Shown one piece after another: positions 32,818 through 42,681 of a stretch of DNA of 64,000 bases. The notes beneath the pieces were generated by a model that did not search any database, had not been told where the DNA came from, and worked only from the letters and a program-made list of their open reading frames with translations. The stretch is from Delftia sp. PS-11 (GTDB lineage Bacteria; Pseudomonadota; Gammaproteobacteria; Burkholderiales; Burkholderiaceae_C). The position numbers and the translations under genes are program-made. The stretch covers positions 1-64,000 of the forward strand of contig NZ_JACSYA010000030.1 in NCBI RefSeq assembly GCF_029870285.1. The letters run 5' to 3'. How positions within the stretch are numbered: position 1 is the stretch's first letter; each line of letters begins with the position of its first letter.

Positions 32818-33468
32818 GTGGCCCACGCCCTCACGCAGGAAAAAACCGCCGCCGCCGCAAAGGCGCGCCGCTATCTCCCATCCACCGAACGCAAGCGCGA
32901 AATCCTGGCGGCTGCACTGCGGGAGTTCATGAACGATGGCTACGCAGCCACCACGGTGGAGCGCATTGCTGCGCGCGCCGGCCTGTCCAAGTCGGGCATT
33001 TATGCACACTACGACAGCAAGGAGCAGATCTTCGAGGAACTGCTGAGCACGGCGCTGCTGTCCAGCGAGGACTCCTTTGGCGCGCTGCTGTCCGGGCATC
33101 CGGGTTCGCTGACCGAGATCGTCGATGCCTACATCGACCAGATCTACCGCAGACTGGAGAGCCCCATGGCCGTGGCCACCTTCCAATTGCTGATTGCCGA
33201 GAGCCGGCGTGCGCCTCACGTCATGCAGCGCTGGAGCACCCATGTTCTGGCGCGCATGAACGAAAGCACCCAGTGCCTGGTCCGTGAATGCGTGGAGCGC
33301 GGCATCATGCGCCGCAGTGCCGTCACCGACAACTTCTTCGTGGTCATCTCCCCCTTCGTTTTCTGGCTGGCCAAGAGCGTGCTGCTGGGCGAGGACGCGC
33401 TGGTGTCGCTGGCGCAGATGCGAGAGCTGCACCGCCAGCTGATGCTCGACGCGCTGCTGCCGCGCTGA
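32818..33468 (+). CDS. TetR-family transcriptional regulator
   Basis: A 216-residue repressor. The N-terminal HTH reads REILAAALREFMNDGYAATTVERIAARAGLSKSGIYAHYDSKEQIF (split across ~26-71), followed by a ligand-binding domain. It is divergent from the fabI-phasin-DUF3141-pta-ack operon and presumably represses it through the palindrome at 32585. The ligand may be an acyl-CoA or lipid-like compound. GTG 32818 has GAGGAA five bases upstream; an ATG at 32755 would add 21 residues without family support. The stop is six bases from the convergent ATPase gene. Confidence 0.88.
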   Translation: MAHALTQEKTAAAAKARRYLPSTERKREILAAALREFMNDGYAATTVERIAARAGLSKSGIYAHYDSKEQIFEELLSTALLSSEDSFGALLSGHPGSLTEIVDAYIDQIYRRLESPMAVATFQLLIAESRRAPHVMQRWSTHVLARMNESTQCLVRECVERGIMRRSAVTDNFFVVISPFVFWLAKSVLLGEDALVSLAQMRELHRQLMLDALLPR

Positions 33469-33474
33469 GCCTGC

Positions 33475-36400
33475 CTAGCCGCCGCGCTGCATGCGCTCGA
33501 AAGCCTTGTCGATTTCGTCGGCGTGGACAGTGCCCGCAGACGCCGGACGGCCTGCGCGCAGCGCATCGATCTGCTCCTGCATGCGCGTGGCCACCTGCAG
33601 CAGCACGCGGTGCAGTCCCAGCTGCTGGCGGCGCGTCTGCTCCAGATGCTCGGCAACGGGCGCCAGGGACTGCGACAGCAGAGGCATCAGCGCCCCGGCC
33701 AGCTGCTGCGCGGACGGCTCCGTGCTGCCTTGCGGCACAGCGGCGGCCTGCTGCGCCATCAGCTCGCGGATGCCATGCAGCAAATCGCCGGCCGCACTTT
33801 GCGCCTGCGCCATGCGTGCCAGCAAGGCCTGCAGTTCGGATGCGCTGGCAGCGCTGGCCTGCTGTGCCTGCGGCGCAGCCTGGGCGATATCGCGCGTGGC
33901 GGCCACCAGGTCCACCAGCTGCGCGGTCACGCGTGTGGCGGCATCGGCATGGGCGCCGCCAGCGGCCTGGCGGCGCAGGAACTGCTGCCGGATCTGCTGC
34001 CAGCGCGCAGCGTCCTCTTCGTCCAGGGTGCCGCGCAGCTCGGCGAGCTTGAGCAGGTTTTCCTCGGCGCCCGTGGTCAGCATCTGGGCTTCGCCCTGGT
34101 AGTGGTCGGCCAGCATCTGCTGCATTTCCTGCGCGTTCATCACCGGCGTTATCTTCTCGGCCAGCCTGTTCATGTTGCGGTAGCTGCCCTGCAGCCTGAA
34201 GGCCGGCTCCGTGCGGTAGCTGTCGTCCTGCGCTGCGCTCTGGATGTATTGCTGGTTGACCCTGAACACCAGTTCGCGCACCTGCAGCATGCGCTGCAGC
34301 ACGGCCTCGATCTCGCGCAGCTCGGCCGATGCGTAGGCATGCGACAGCGCGCTGTCCGGCACTTCCTTGCCCTGCACCCTGTCCAGCAGCAGGTACAGGT
34401 CCTGCAGGCCGCGCGTGGCCAGGGGGGCGAGCACGGCGTTGGAGGTCAGGCTGTTTTCGATGTAGCTGAGCTTGAACACCTCCTGCATGCCGCCCAGCAC
34501 ATCACCCAGGTTGTAGATGTCGGCACGGTTGGCCAGCATGTCGGGGATCTTGAAGACCTCGCCCGACTCGGTGTACGGATTGCCCGACATGACCACGCAA
34601 AAGCGCTTGCCGCGCATGTCATGCGTGCGTGTCTGCCCTTGCCAGACGCCTTCGATGCGGCGCGTGCCGTCTGACAGCGAAATGAACTTCTGCAGGAACT
34701 CGGGGTGCGTGTGCTGGATGTCGTCGATGTACAGCATCACGTTGTTGGCCATCTCCAGCGCCAGGTTGAGCTTGTGCAGCTCCTTGGCCGCCGTGGCATC
34801 GGGCGCCTGCGCAGGATCGAGCGAGCGCACGCCGTGGCCCAGCGCCGGCCCGTTGATCTTCATGAAGACCAGGCCCAGGCGGTGAGCCACGTACTCCATC
34901 AGCGTGGTCTTGCCGTAGCCCGGCGGCGAGATCATCATCAGCAGGCCCATCTGGTCGGTGCGCTTGCTCTCGCCGGCCACGCCGATCTGCTTGGCCAGGT
35001 TGTCGCCGATGACGGGCAGGTAGATCTCGTTGATGAGGCGGTTGCGGACGAACGATGACAGCGGCCGCGCCTGGAACTCCTCCACCCGCAGGCGCTCGCG
35101 CCACTCTTGCAGCAGTTGCTGGCGCAGCGCCTGGTAGCGCCCGAATCCGGGCACGAAGCGGCTGTAGTGGTGCGCCGCGCGCCGGCCCAGGTCGTCGATC
35201 TGCAGCCACATGCGCCCGTCTTCAATGCGTGGGTGCTGGCCCAGCAGCCCCTGCACCTCATTGCGCAGGTCCACGCTGCTGGCCTTGCAGGGCAGCTGAC
35301 CGCTGCAGCACAGCCAGGCAGCAGCTTCCGCGCAGTAGGCCAGCCAGGCCTGGCTGTCCGGTGTGCCCAGCGCCTGGCATGCGGTCTGCAGCCAGTGCAG
35401 TGCGCTGCGCCAGCGCTCGGCCAGTGGCGCCACGGGCCTGCCGTGCCAGTGCTCGTCCTGCTGCTCCTGCCCCTGCCCCTGTCCTTGCCAATAGGCCAGC
35501 ATCTCCTGCCAGCGCTGCAGCGGCTGCGCCTGCTGCTGCATGGCGGTCTGCAGCGCGGCAATCGCGGACTGGCTGCTGCTGGAGAAGGAAAAGCGCAGAG
35601 CTTTCTGGGCCAGCTCGGCCTGCAGGTAGTCGGCCGCGTCCTGGATCAGGATGCAGGCCTGTGCCTGCCCGCCGGCCCTGGCCAGCGTGGGCAGCAGGCC
35701 ATGGTCCTCGGCGTAGGCACGCAGGCGTTCGCCGATGTCGGCCCGCAGGCTGTGCTGTTCGGCTTCGCTGCCGAAGATCTGCTGCATCGCCAGGGCCTGC
35801 TGCGCGCGCAGCGGCCATTGCGCCATGGCAGCGGCCAGCTGTGGCTGCTGCACCTGCGCATGCTCGTTCCAGTACAGCAGGGCCAGCGCGCGCGCATCAG
35901 GCGCAAAGCGCAGCACGCCTGCCGCATCGCGCAGCGGCAGCAGGGCCTGCAGGATCAGGGCCGCATCATGGTCATGGATGCCGCGCTCATAGCCTTCCCG
36001 GTAGCGCGGCGCGGCGAATTCGCGGATGGCCTGGGCCAGTGCCGCCGCATCGGGCAGCAGCTGCGCCAGCCGTGTGCCCGTCCAGCCCTCGCGCCCCTGG
36101 CGCGCGGCCTGCTCCACTTCCAGCGCAAGGTATTCGCCACGGTAGAAATCCGGCGATTCGGCAGGCGTGGAAGCATCCCAGTAGGCCTGCAGTCCTGCCA
36201 GTTCAGGGTGGTCGATGGCCTCGAAGTACTCGGTGCCGACCAGATGCAGGAACAATGCGCCGCTGCGCGGCAGCACGGTCAGCTCCAGTGTCTGGTCACC
36301 CACGCTGAAGCGGTGCCTGCCCAGGCGGATGATGGAGCCGTCGCCCTCGTACAGTTCGTTGCGGTCCTGCAGTGCGCGCAGGGCCTGCTCGCGCAGATGC

Positions 36401-38940
36401 TTGACGCGCCCGTCGATGTCGTCGGCCTTGACCGGGTCGTGCAGCTGCCCGCGCAGGCGCTGGGCCAGTTCCTTGAGTTTGGCAATCAGCGGATCGCCCG
36501 CGAAGAACGCGTGCAGCTGCTCGGCGCTGGCGAGTTTTTCGGTGCGCCTGGGCAGGCTTTGCACAATGCGCAGCGCGGCGTCGAACACTCCCTGCGCCTT
36601 GCGCTGGCGCTCGTCCTGCAGCAGCTGGCGGCGCGCCTCGAAGCTCTCGAGCACCTCCTCGCGCTTGGCCATGATGTCGCCCAGGAATTGCTCGTGCTCG
36701 CCGAAACGGCTCTCCAGGGTTTCGAGCTGCACCAGCAGGCGCGCGAGCTGCTCATCGCATTTCTCAGGCGTCTGCGCCAGGCCCAGCGCGCTGACGATGC
36801 CTTGCGAGAACAGCGCAACCTGGGCCGCGAACTGTGCCATGTTCTCGGCCCCGCCCAGGCTGGACCTGCGCTGCCCGGCACGCGCACGCACCTGGTTCAG
36901 ACGCGCGTAAATGCCCGAGATGCGGTCCACCACCTGCGTGCGCTGCGTGGCATCGTCCACGGACAGGCTGCCCATGAGCTCGGCCAGCATGTCCAGCGCG
37001 GCGGCCATGCCGTCCATGCCTTCCAGCGGCTCGCTGATCTGCACCACGGTGGCCGCTGCCTGGGCGGCCTGGTCCAGCGCCTGCAACTGTTCCACGTAGG
37101 GCTGCATGGCCTCTTCGGTGGCGATGAAGCCAGCCGTGCGCTGCGAGACATCGGCCTGGGCTTCGTTGACGCTCTGCACCATGGCATCGATGGCGGCCTG
37201 ATCCACATAGCGCAGATCGCGCGTGGCCATGAGCTGGCCGCGCAGCTCGCCCAGCTGCGTGAGCGCGTCCACATACTCGCCGATGCCTTGCCAGTCCGCC
37301 AGGCGCAATTGCCTGAGCAACTGGCCGTGGCGGCTGGAGACCTCGGCCATGGCCTGGGCCGTGGCCATGCGGATGCTCTCGACCTTCTCGTATTCGTCGA
37401 TCACCGCATCGCCCGTGGCGACAATGCCCAGCAGGGTTTCGTGCACCTGCCGCAGCGGTGGCGCGCCCAGCCAGTGGTAGCGTTCGAACAGGCGGCGCGC
37501 TGCATCGATCAGGCGCTCGTAGCGTGGCAGCGAGACTTCGGTGGCCGCGATCTCCTTGCGCACGCTGTAGAGGTCGGAGATGCCGCTGACCAGCTCGGCG
37601 TTGCCGATGCGCCCCAGGAAGCTGTCGCGCTGGGGCTGGCGGGCCGCATAGTCCTCCGAGGCGAAGGGCGTGCGCCAGACCTGCATGGGGTGCACGCGCG
37701 ATGCCTCGTTGCTCTCGGCCGCGAAAATGACGATGCGCCCGTCGTCCATGCGCGCATGGCCGTGGCCGATGATGGGCGGCTGCAGCGCGCGCTCGATCAG
37801 GTTGTACTTGAACAGCGCCATGCGTCCGCTCTCGGGTTCGTAGAACACGTAGAGCATGTCCTCGCCGTTGGGCGAGCGGATGCTGCGCCGGTAGCGCATG
37901 CCCCGCATGTTCTGCTCGAAGGCGTGGTGTTCGCCGCTTTGCAGGTAGTAGCCACCGGGGAAGATGATGCCGTGGTCCTGCGGCAGCTGGATGCAGGCCG
38001 CGCCGATGGCATCCACGCGCACCACCTTGCGCGACAGCGTGTTGTAGACCAGGTAGCGCCACTGCTCCTCGCGGTAGGGCAGGATCTTGAGCAGGATCAG
38101 GCTGCCCACGGCCGCGTACTCGAACACCGCGTCGTCCAGCGACTGGTTGGGCTCCTGCACCGGCTCGCTGTAGATGCCCAGGCCATCGTTGGTGTTGTTT
38201 TCCACCTTGATGGTCAGCGTGCCGCCCAGGGTCTCGGCGAAGACCTTGTCCAGGATGTTGATGTGCGGGTGGCGCCCCTGCACCAGCTGCTCGCGGCCTG
38301 CGCGCTGCCACTCGAAGTCGTGTGGCGCGGGCAGCTCGATATCGCGCTCGCCCCGGTTGTCGATGTAGCGGATGGGCTGGCCATCGGCGGGCACCGACCA
38401 GCGGAACACGCGCACGTCGGACAGGCGCTCGCCGATCTGGAAGCTCGCCAGCAGCTTGCCGTCACGCACGGCCAGCTGCATCAGCCGCGTGTTCTTGTAG
38501 TAGGCGTATAGCTCCTGGAAGTCCTGCACGAAGCTCTGTATGCCCAGGAAGCTGTCCCTGAGGTCCACGGGCGTGACCTCGTAGCCCTGCTCGCCCTCGT
38601 GCAGGCGGTACAGGCCGAACACGTCCTCTACGCGTGTGGACTGCTTCAGCCCCATGAAGACGTTGTAGCCGAACAGCAGGTAGCCGCCGACCTGGGCGAT
38701 GTCCCGGCCCAGGCAATTGTTCTCGGTGCGCACGCGCATGCGCCCGATCACCTCCATCTGGCTGCGGCCGAACTCCTCCAGCCGCTGCTCGTTGAGCTGG
38801 CGCGTCAGCGCCTCCAGCGCCTGGCCCTGGCCGTCCAGGCGTCTGGCCAGCACTTCGTAGGAGCCGCCGCTGGCGACGGCCTGGTCCACGGCGGAGGCAG
38901 AGGGTTGTGCTGCGAGAGGCGATGGGGTCGGTTGGGACAT
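33475..38940 (-). CDS. Giant AAA+ ATPase ('DNA repair ATPase' family)
   Basis: An 1,821-residue protein. Residues 1-550 contain repeated beta-rich motifs with no known fold. Residues ~560-900 are coiled coil (LESRFGEHEQFLGDIMAKREEV). A C-terminal AAA+ module follows, with Walker A PPGYGKTT near 1340, Walker B MLYIDD near 1405 and sensor 1 VVMSGN near 1452. Low-complexity helices close the protein. Databases often call relatives 'DNA repair ATPase'; I see no nuclease or DNA-binding motif supporting that. It ends the yjfI-pspA-yqiJ-yqiK operon. An AAA+ unit acting on a PspA polymer, like Vps4 on ESCRT-III, is an attractive hypothesis. ATG 38940 is the family-like start. Confidence 0.82.
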   Translation of the reverse strand: MSQPTPSPLAAQPSASAVDQAVASGGSYEVLARRLDGQGQALEALTRQLNEQRLEEFGRSQMEVIGRMRVRTENNCLGRDIAQVGGYLLFGYNVFMGLKQSTRVEDVFGLYRLHEGEQGYEVTPVDLRDSFLGIQSFVQDFQELYAYYKNTRLMQLAVRDGKLLASFQIGERLSDVRVFRWSVPADGQPIRYIDNRGERDIELPAPHDFEWQRAGREQLVQGRHPHINILDKVFAETLGGTLTIKVENNTNDGLGIYSEPVQEPNQSLDDAVFEYAAVGSLILLKILPYREEQWRYLVYNTLSRKVVRVDAIGAACIQLPQDHGIIFPGGYYLQSGEHHAFEQNMRGMRYRRSIRSPNGEDMLYVFYEPESGRMALFKYNLIERALQPPIIGHGHARMDDGRIVIFAAESNEASRVHPMQVWRTPFASEDYAARQPQRDSFLGRIGNAELVSGISDLYSVRKEIAATEVSLPRYERLIDAARRLFERYHWLGAPPLRQVHETLLGIVATGDAVIDEYEKVESIRMATAQAMAEVSSRHGQLLRQLRLADWQGIGEYVDALTQLGELRGQLMATRDLRYVDQAAIDAMVQSVNEAQADVSQRTAGFIATEEAMQPYVEQLQALDQAAQAAATVVQISEPLEGMDGMAAALDMLAELMGSLSVDDATQRTQVVDRISGIYARLNQVRARAGQRRSSLGGAENMAQFAAQVALFSQGIVSALGLAQTPEKCDEQLARLLVQLETLESRFGEHEQFLGDIMAKREEVLESFEARRQLLQDERQRKAQGVFDAALRIVQSLPRRTEKLASAEQLHAFFAGDPLIAKLKELAQRLRGQLHDPVKADDIDGRVKHLREQALRALQDRNELYEGDGSIIRLGRHRFSVGDQTLELTVLPRSGALFLHLVGTEYFEAIDHPELAGLQAYWDASTPAESPDFYRGEYLALEVEQAARQGREGWTGTRLAQLLPDAAALAQAIREFAAPRYREGYERGIHDHDAALILQALLPLRDAAGVLRFAPDARALALLYWNEHAQVQQPQLAAAMAQWPLRAQQALAMQQIFGSEAEQHSLRADIGERLRAYAEDHGLLPTLARAGGQAQACILIQDAADYLQAELAQKALRFSFSSSSQSAIAALQTAMQQQAQPLQRWQEMLAYWQGQGQGQEQQDEHWHGRPVAPLAERWRSALHWLQTACQALGTPDSQAWLAYCAEAAAWLCCSGQLPCKASSVDLRNEVQGLLGQHPRIEDGRMWLQIDDLGRRAAHHYSRFVPGFGRYQALRQQLLQEWRERLRVEEFQARPLSSFVRNRLINEIYLPVIGDNLAKQIGVAGESKRTDQMGLLMMISPPGYGKTTLMEYVAHRLGLVFMKINGPALGHGVRSLDPAQAPDATAAKELHKLNLALEMANNVMLYIDDIQHTHPEFLQKFISLSDGTRRIEGVWQGQTRTHDMRGKRFCVVMSGNPYTESGEVFKIPDMLANRADIYNLGDVLGGMQEVFKLSYIENSLTSNAVLAPLATRGLQDLYLLLDRVQGKEVPDSALSHAYASAELREIEAVLQRMLQVRELVFRVNQQYIQSAAQDDSYRTEPAFRLQGSYRNMNRLAEKITPVMNAQEMQQMLADHYQGEAQMLTTGAEENLLKLAELRGTLDEEDAARWQQIRQQFLRRQAAGGAHADAATRVTAQLVDLVAATRDIAQAAPQAQQASAASASELQALLARMAQAQSAAGDLLHGIRELMAQQAAAVPQGSTEPSAQQLAGALMPLLSQSLAPVAEHLEQTRRQQLGLHRVLLQVATRMQEQIDALRAGRPASAGTVHADEIDKAFERMQRGG

Positions 38941-39046
38941 GGAGATCACGGGCTTTCGCGTGTCAGGAACCGGCGCATGCCCTGTGCCGGCTGCGCAAGG
39001 CGCAGGCACAGGGTCAGGCCGTCGTGGAAGTCAGGCGGGCTGGCGC

Positions 39047-41119
39047 TTATTCGCCGGCCTGCGCGGGCGGGCGGCTGCGTCCGTCGCCCGCCAGGCCCTG
39101 CAGCAACGATGCGCCGCCCTTGCCGCTGAGGAACTTGTTGAGCAACTCCTGCACGATGGGGCTCTTGCCCGCCACACCCTCGACGGCCTTGCCCACGGAC
39201 AGCGCCTTGGCGAAGTTGTCGAAAAAGGCGCCTTCGCCGCCGACGATGTCGATATTGGCCTTGCTCAGCGCCGCCGACAACACCTCGGACTGGTCCTTGG
39301 CCACGCTCTTGTTGGCCTCGATGGCAGCCAGCGCCTGCTCGAAGTTTTTCTCCAGCTGCATGCGGAACTCCTCGTGCGAACGCGCCTGATCGGACAGCGA
39401 GCCCAGGGCCGTGAACTTCTCTGTCAGGCCCTTGGCTTCGGCAAACAGCTTGTCGCGCAGCACATCGGCCTCGGACATGCCCACATCGCGGGTGACCGTG
39501 GCCTTGGTGGCGCCGACCTGGGCCTCGCCGCGCGCCTGGGCCATCAGGCGCTCCTCCAGCACCTTGGCGTCGGCCAGGCCCTGGCGCTCGCTGGCGTCGG
39601 CCGTGGCTTCGATGACGCGCGCCTCGGCCAGCCCCTTTTCCTGATGGCCCCGGGCTTCCGCCAGCAGCTTTTCCGCGATGACCCGCGCCTGCACCATGCC
39701 CTCCTTCTCGACGGCAGCGGCCGTGACCTCGCGCACCCTGGCGTCGGCCAGGCCGGGCGCGGCGCGCTCGACCTCGATGGCCTCGGCCAGCTTCTTCTTG
39801 GCCTCGGCGGTCTTGCTGGCTGCATCCAGCTCTGCCTGGGCCATGGTCGTGACCTCCACCGCCTTGTGGCGCGAGGACGCCTCGTCGGCCTCGGCCTTCT
39901 TGACCTGGCGCACCATGTCCTCCTCGGCCTGGGCCTGGGCGGTCAGCACGGTGACCTGCTTCATGCGCTCGGCCTCGGAGACCACGCGCACCTCCTTGAT
40001 GCGCTCCTCTTCCTGGGCCACGGTTTTTTCCACGGCCACGCGCTCGCGCACCACATTGGCAATATTGGCTTTTTCGACCTCGACGGCCTTTTCCTTCTCG
40101 ATGCGCTGCAGCTCCACCTCGCGCTGGCGCGCGACGATCTCCAGCTCCCTGGCGCGCGTGACCTTCTCGACCTCGATCACCACCGCGCGCTCGCGGTTTT
40201 GCTGGGCCACGGCCACCTCGCGCTGGCGGTTTTCCTCGCGGATGTCGAGCTGCTCCTGGGTCTGGATGCGCGCCTGCTCGGCCTTCAGCCGCTCCTCTTC
40301 CTGCACCTTCTGGGTCTCTGCCTGCTCGCGCGCCTGGATGGTGGCGATCTCGCGCTTTTGGCGCGCCTCGGCATCGGCCTGCTGGCGCTCCAGCGCCAGC
40401 ATGGCCTCCTTGGTTTCCACATTCTTCTTGGTGATGGCCAGATCGGCGTTGCGCTCCAGCTCGTTGGTCACGATGTTCTGGTTGGCGGTCAGCTCGGTGA
40501 TCTTGCGGATGCCTTCGGCATCGAGGATGTTGTTGGGGTCCAGCGAGGACTTGGGGGTTTGCTCCAGGTAGTCGATGGCCACATCCTCCAGCACATAGCC
40601 GTTGAGGTCGTTGCCGATCACCTGGATGATCTGGTCGCGGAAATCCTGGCGGTCCTCGAACAGCTTGACGAAGTCGATCTGCTTGCCCACGGTCTTGAGC
40701 GCCTCGGAGAACTTGGCATTGAACAGCTCATGCACGGCCGTCTTGTCCGAAGCCCGGTCCACGCCGATGGCCTTGGCCACCTTGAGCACATCCTCGGCCG
40801 TCTCGTTGACCCGCAGGTAGAAGGCCACGGTGATGTCGGCGCGCATGTTGTCCCGGCAGATCAGCCCCTCCTTGCCGCGCCGGTCTATCTCCAGCGTGAT
40901 CAGCGAAATCTGCATGAACTCCTTCTTGTGGATCACCGGCAGCACCAGCCCGCCCGTGAACTTGACCTTGGGCTGCGAGGTGGTGTCGTTGATGATCAGC
41001 GCCGTCCCCTGCGGGACCTTGATGTAGAAAGCCTTGACCAGCGCGAACAGGCCCAGGATGACGATAAAGACCGAGCCGATCACCACCCCTGCGACGATGT
41101 ACCACTCCATGTTGTTCAT
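39047..41119 (-). CDS. yqiK: Flotillin-like SPFH protein (YqiK family)
   Basis: A 690-residue membrane scaffold. One transmembrane helix (about 5-28), then a Band 7/SPFH domain (~30-215; VKAFYIKVPQGTALI), then a long coiled coil (~230-560) of charged repeats such as EEERLKAEQARIQTQ and AEARVIEATADASERQG, and an oligomerising C-terminal tail. The family makes large membrane assemblies in lipid-ordered domains. AGGGAGA lies five bases before ATG 41119; the track's longer frame is not supported. It lies 92 bases after yqiJ and 106 bases before the giant ATPase gene. Confidence 0.93.
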   Translation of the reverse strand: MNNMEWYIVAGVVIGSVFIVILGLFALVKAFYIKVPQGTALIINDTTSQPKVKFTGGLVLPVIHKKEFMQISLITLEIDRRGKEGLICRDNMRADITVAFYLRVNETAEDVLKVAKAIGVDRASDKTAVHELFNAKFSEALKTVGKQIDFVKLFEDRQDFRDQIIQVIGNDLNGYVLEDVAIDYLEQTPKSSLDPNNILDAEGIRKITELTANQNIVTNELERNADLAITKKNVETKEAMLALERQQADAEARQKREIATIQAREQAETQKVQEEERLKAEQARIQTQEQLDIREENRQREVAVAQQNRERAVVIEVEKVTRARELEIVARQREVELQRIEKEKAVEVEKANIANVVRERVAVEKTVAQEEERIKEVRVVSEAERMKQVTVLTAQAQAEEDMVRQVKKAEADEASSRHKAVEVTTMAQAELDAASKTAEAKKKLAEAIEVERAAPGLADARVREVTAAAVEKEGMVQARVIAEKLLAEARGHQEKGLAEARVIEATADASERQGLADAKVLEERLMAQARGEAQVGATKATVTRDVGMSEADVLRDKLFAEAKGLTEKFTALGSLSDQARSHEEFRMQLEKNFEQALAAIEANKSVAKDQSEVLSAALSKANIDIVGGEGAFFDNFAKALSVGKAVEGVAGKSPIVQELLNKFLSGKGGASLLQGLAGDGRSRPPAQAGE

Positions 41120-41211
41120 GCGATCTCCCTTTGTGAGTTGCTGTCTTTGAAAATGCCCGGAAATCAATGCGGCGGCCGCGCATGCGGCGCCGTGCGCCAG
41201 CCGCACCCCGG

Positions 41212-41880
41212 CTAGCGGGGCAGGTCGGTGCCGTCGAACTCGGCCTTGCTGACCACGCGCCAGGCGTTGTGATCAGGCAGGTGCTCGATGAGCACGATCA
41301 CGGTGCCCCGGCCCAGTGCGCGCTCGGGCGAGCGCATCTGCACATTCAGGCCTGCGCCGCCGTCCTCCACGCTGCCATAGCCCTGCGTGCCATCGACCAC
41401 GGCGCTGCGCACCCGGCCCGTGCGGCCCAGCAGCACCTTGGGCTCTTCGGCGGGGGCGATCCGGTGAACGACGCCGCGCAGCGGCCGCAGCACCAGCACC
41501 GTGGCCGCGAAGCCCAGCGCCAGGGCCGCTGCAGCCACCGCGCTGCCCGTCAGCAGGTTGACCAGGGCCCAGCCCTGGGGCATGGGCACGAAATGGCACA
41601 GCGCGTAGGAAGCCAGCCAGGACAGCAGCAGCAGCACGGTGAGGATGACCGTCAGCGGAATGCCGCCCAGCCCCACCTTGAGCAGCAGGCCGGCCAGCGC
41701 GCTGGCCGAATGCTCCACGCCCTCGGCGTGGTCGCTGCCGTCGAACAAAACCCAGTGGTCCAGCGCGTCCACTTCCAGCAGGCCGAGCAGGGCGCTGACC
41801 CAGTACAGCAGCATGAACAGCAGCAGCGCGCCGAACAGGAAGGTCGGAAAGCCGAGCGCGTAATGCAGGAATGCCGGCAT
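41212..41880 (-). CDS. yqiJ: YqiJ-like membrane protein with NfeD/OB-fold tail
   Basis: A 222-residue protein with three predicted membrane helices (about 8-32, 72-95 and 103-130). Its C-terminal ~75 residues (from LLGRTGRVRSAVVDGTQGYG) form an OB-like domain of the NfeD type. In many bacteria YqiJ-like proteins sit directly beside flotillin-like YqiK, and the tail is thought to contact the flotillin. Here it is in the expected place, 50 bases after pspA. GAAGGG lies nine bases before the ATG. Confidence 0.82.
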   Translation of the reverse strand: MPAFLHYALGFPTFLFGALLLFMLLYWVSALLGLLEVDALDHWVLFDGSDHAEGVEHSASALAGLLLKVGLGGIPLTVILTVLLLLSWLASYALCHFVPMPQGWALVNLLTGSAVAAAALALGFAATVLVLRPLRGVVHRIAPAEEPKVLLGRTGRVRSAVVDGTQGYGSVEDGGAGLNVQMRSPERALGRGTVIVLIEHLPDHNAWRVVSKAEFDGTDLPR

Positions 41881-41930
41881 GTCTCAGCCCTTCACCCGGG
41901 CTGTGCAGGCAGGTGCTCGGGGGCTGCGCA

Positions 41931-42641
41931 TCAGGCGCTTTGCCCGCCAGCCGCCACGCGCTGCATCTTCAGCCGCTCCAGCACCGACTGTGCATTGCCC
42001 GTCTGCGGCGAGATGCCCGCAGCTCGCAGTTTGGCGTCCAGCACATCCTCGCTGCTGTCGCGTGCCAGTTCGGCCGCGCTTTCCATGCGCGCGCCGCGCT
42101 CGGCCTGCTTTTGCTTGATGCGCTCCAGCGAGTCGAGAGCGCTTTGCACGCGTGTCTGCGAGCCGGCATGGCGGCCCGCGACCGTGGCCTGGGCGCGCTG
42201 CACGCTTTCCGTGGCCTTGACGGCGTCGGCCTGCTGCTTGAGGCGCCTGATATGGGTCTGCGCCGTCTGGATGGCCGCGCGCAGCTGCTCCACGCTTTGC
42301 GTGTAGGCCTCCAGCTGGGATTGTTCCTCGTCGCGCTGGGCCTCCAGTGCGGCCACTTTGCCCGCGACCTCCAGCGCCAGGGCTTCGTCGCTGCTGTCCA
42401 GCGCCTTGACGGCATAGCCCTCGTACTCGGCAATCCGGTCGCGGGTCTGCCCGAGCTTGCCTGCGCAGAGCTTTTGCTTGGCCATGATCTCGGCCAGTGC
42501 CGACCTTGACTGGTTCAGGTCATGGTCGGCATCGCGTATCTCCTGGTCCAGGATGCGCAGCGCCTGGCTGTCGGTCACAGCCTCGCCGGCCTCGTGGGCA
42601 GCGCCACGCAGCGCGGTCACCAGCTTGTTCCAGATGGTCAT
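41931..42641 (-). CDS. pspA: PspA/IM30 (ESCRT-III-like) protein
   Basis: A 236-residue coiled-coil protein of the PspA/Vipp1/YjfJ group. An N-terminal amphipathic helix (MTIWNKLVTALRGAAHEAGEA) would insert in stressed membranes, followed by an ESCRT-III-like helical hairpin (~25-190) and a less conserved end. Such proteins polymerise on damaged inner membranes. It is not next to pspB, pspC or pspF genes; it belongs to a YjfI-PspA-YqiJ-YqiK module. AAGGAG lies seven bases before the ATG. It is the most direct clue to a membrane-maintenance role for the operon. Confidence 0.88.
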   Translation of the reverse strand: MTIWNKLVTALRGAAHEAGEAVTDSQALRILDQEIRDADHDLNQSRSALAEIMAKQKLCAGKLGQTRDRIAEYEGYAVKALDSSDEALALEVAGKVAALEAQRDEEQSQLEAYTQSVEQLRAAIQTAQTHIRRLKQQADAVKATESVQRAQATVAGRHAGSQTRVQSALDSLERIKQKQAERGARMESAAELARDSSEDVLDAKLRAAGISPQTGNAQSVLERLKMQRVAAGGQSA

Positions 42642-42681
42642 GGGTGTCTCCTTGGGCTGAGGGTCGTCAACATGCGGCGCG

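Noticed and set aside
35107..38511. Plus-strand ORF of 1,134 codons antisense to the giant ATPase
   Set aside because: Low-complexity His/Gln/Ala/Gly translation with no motif; a shadow of high-GC codon use on the other strand.
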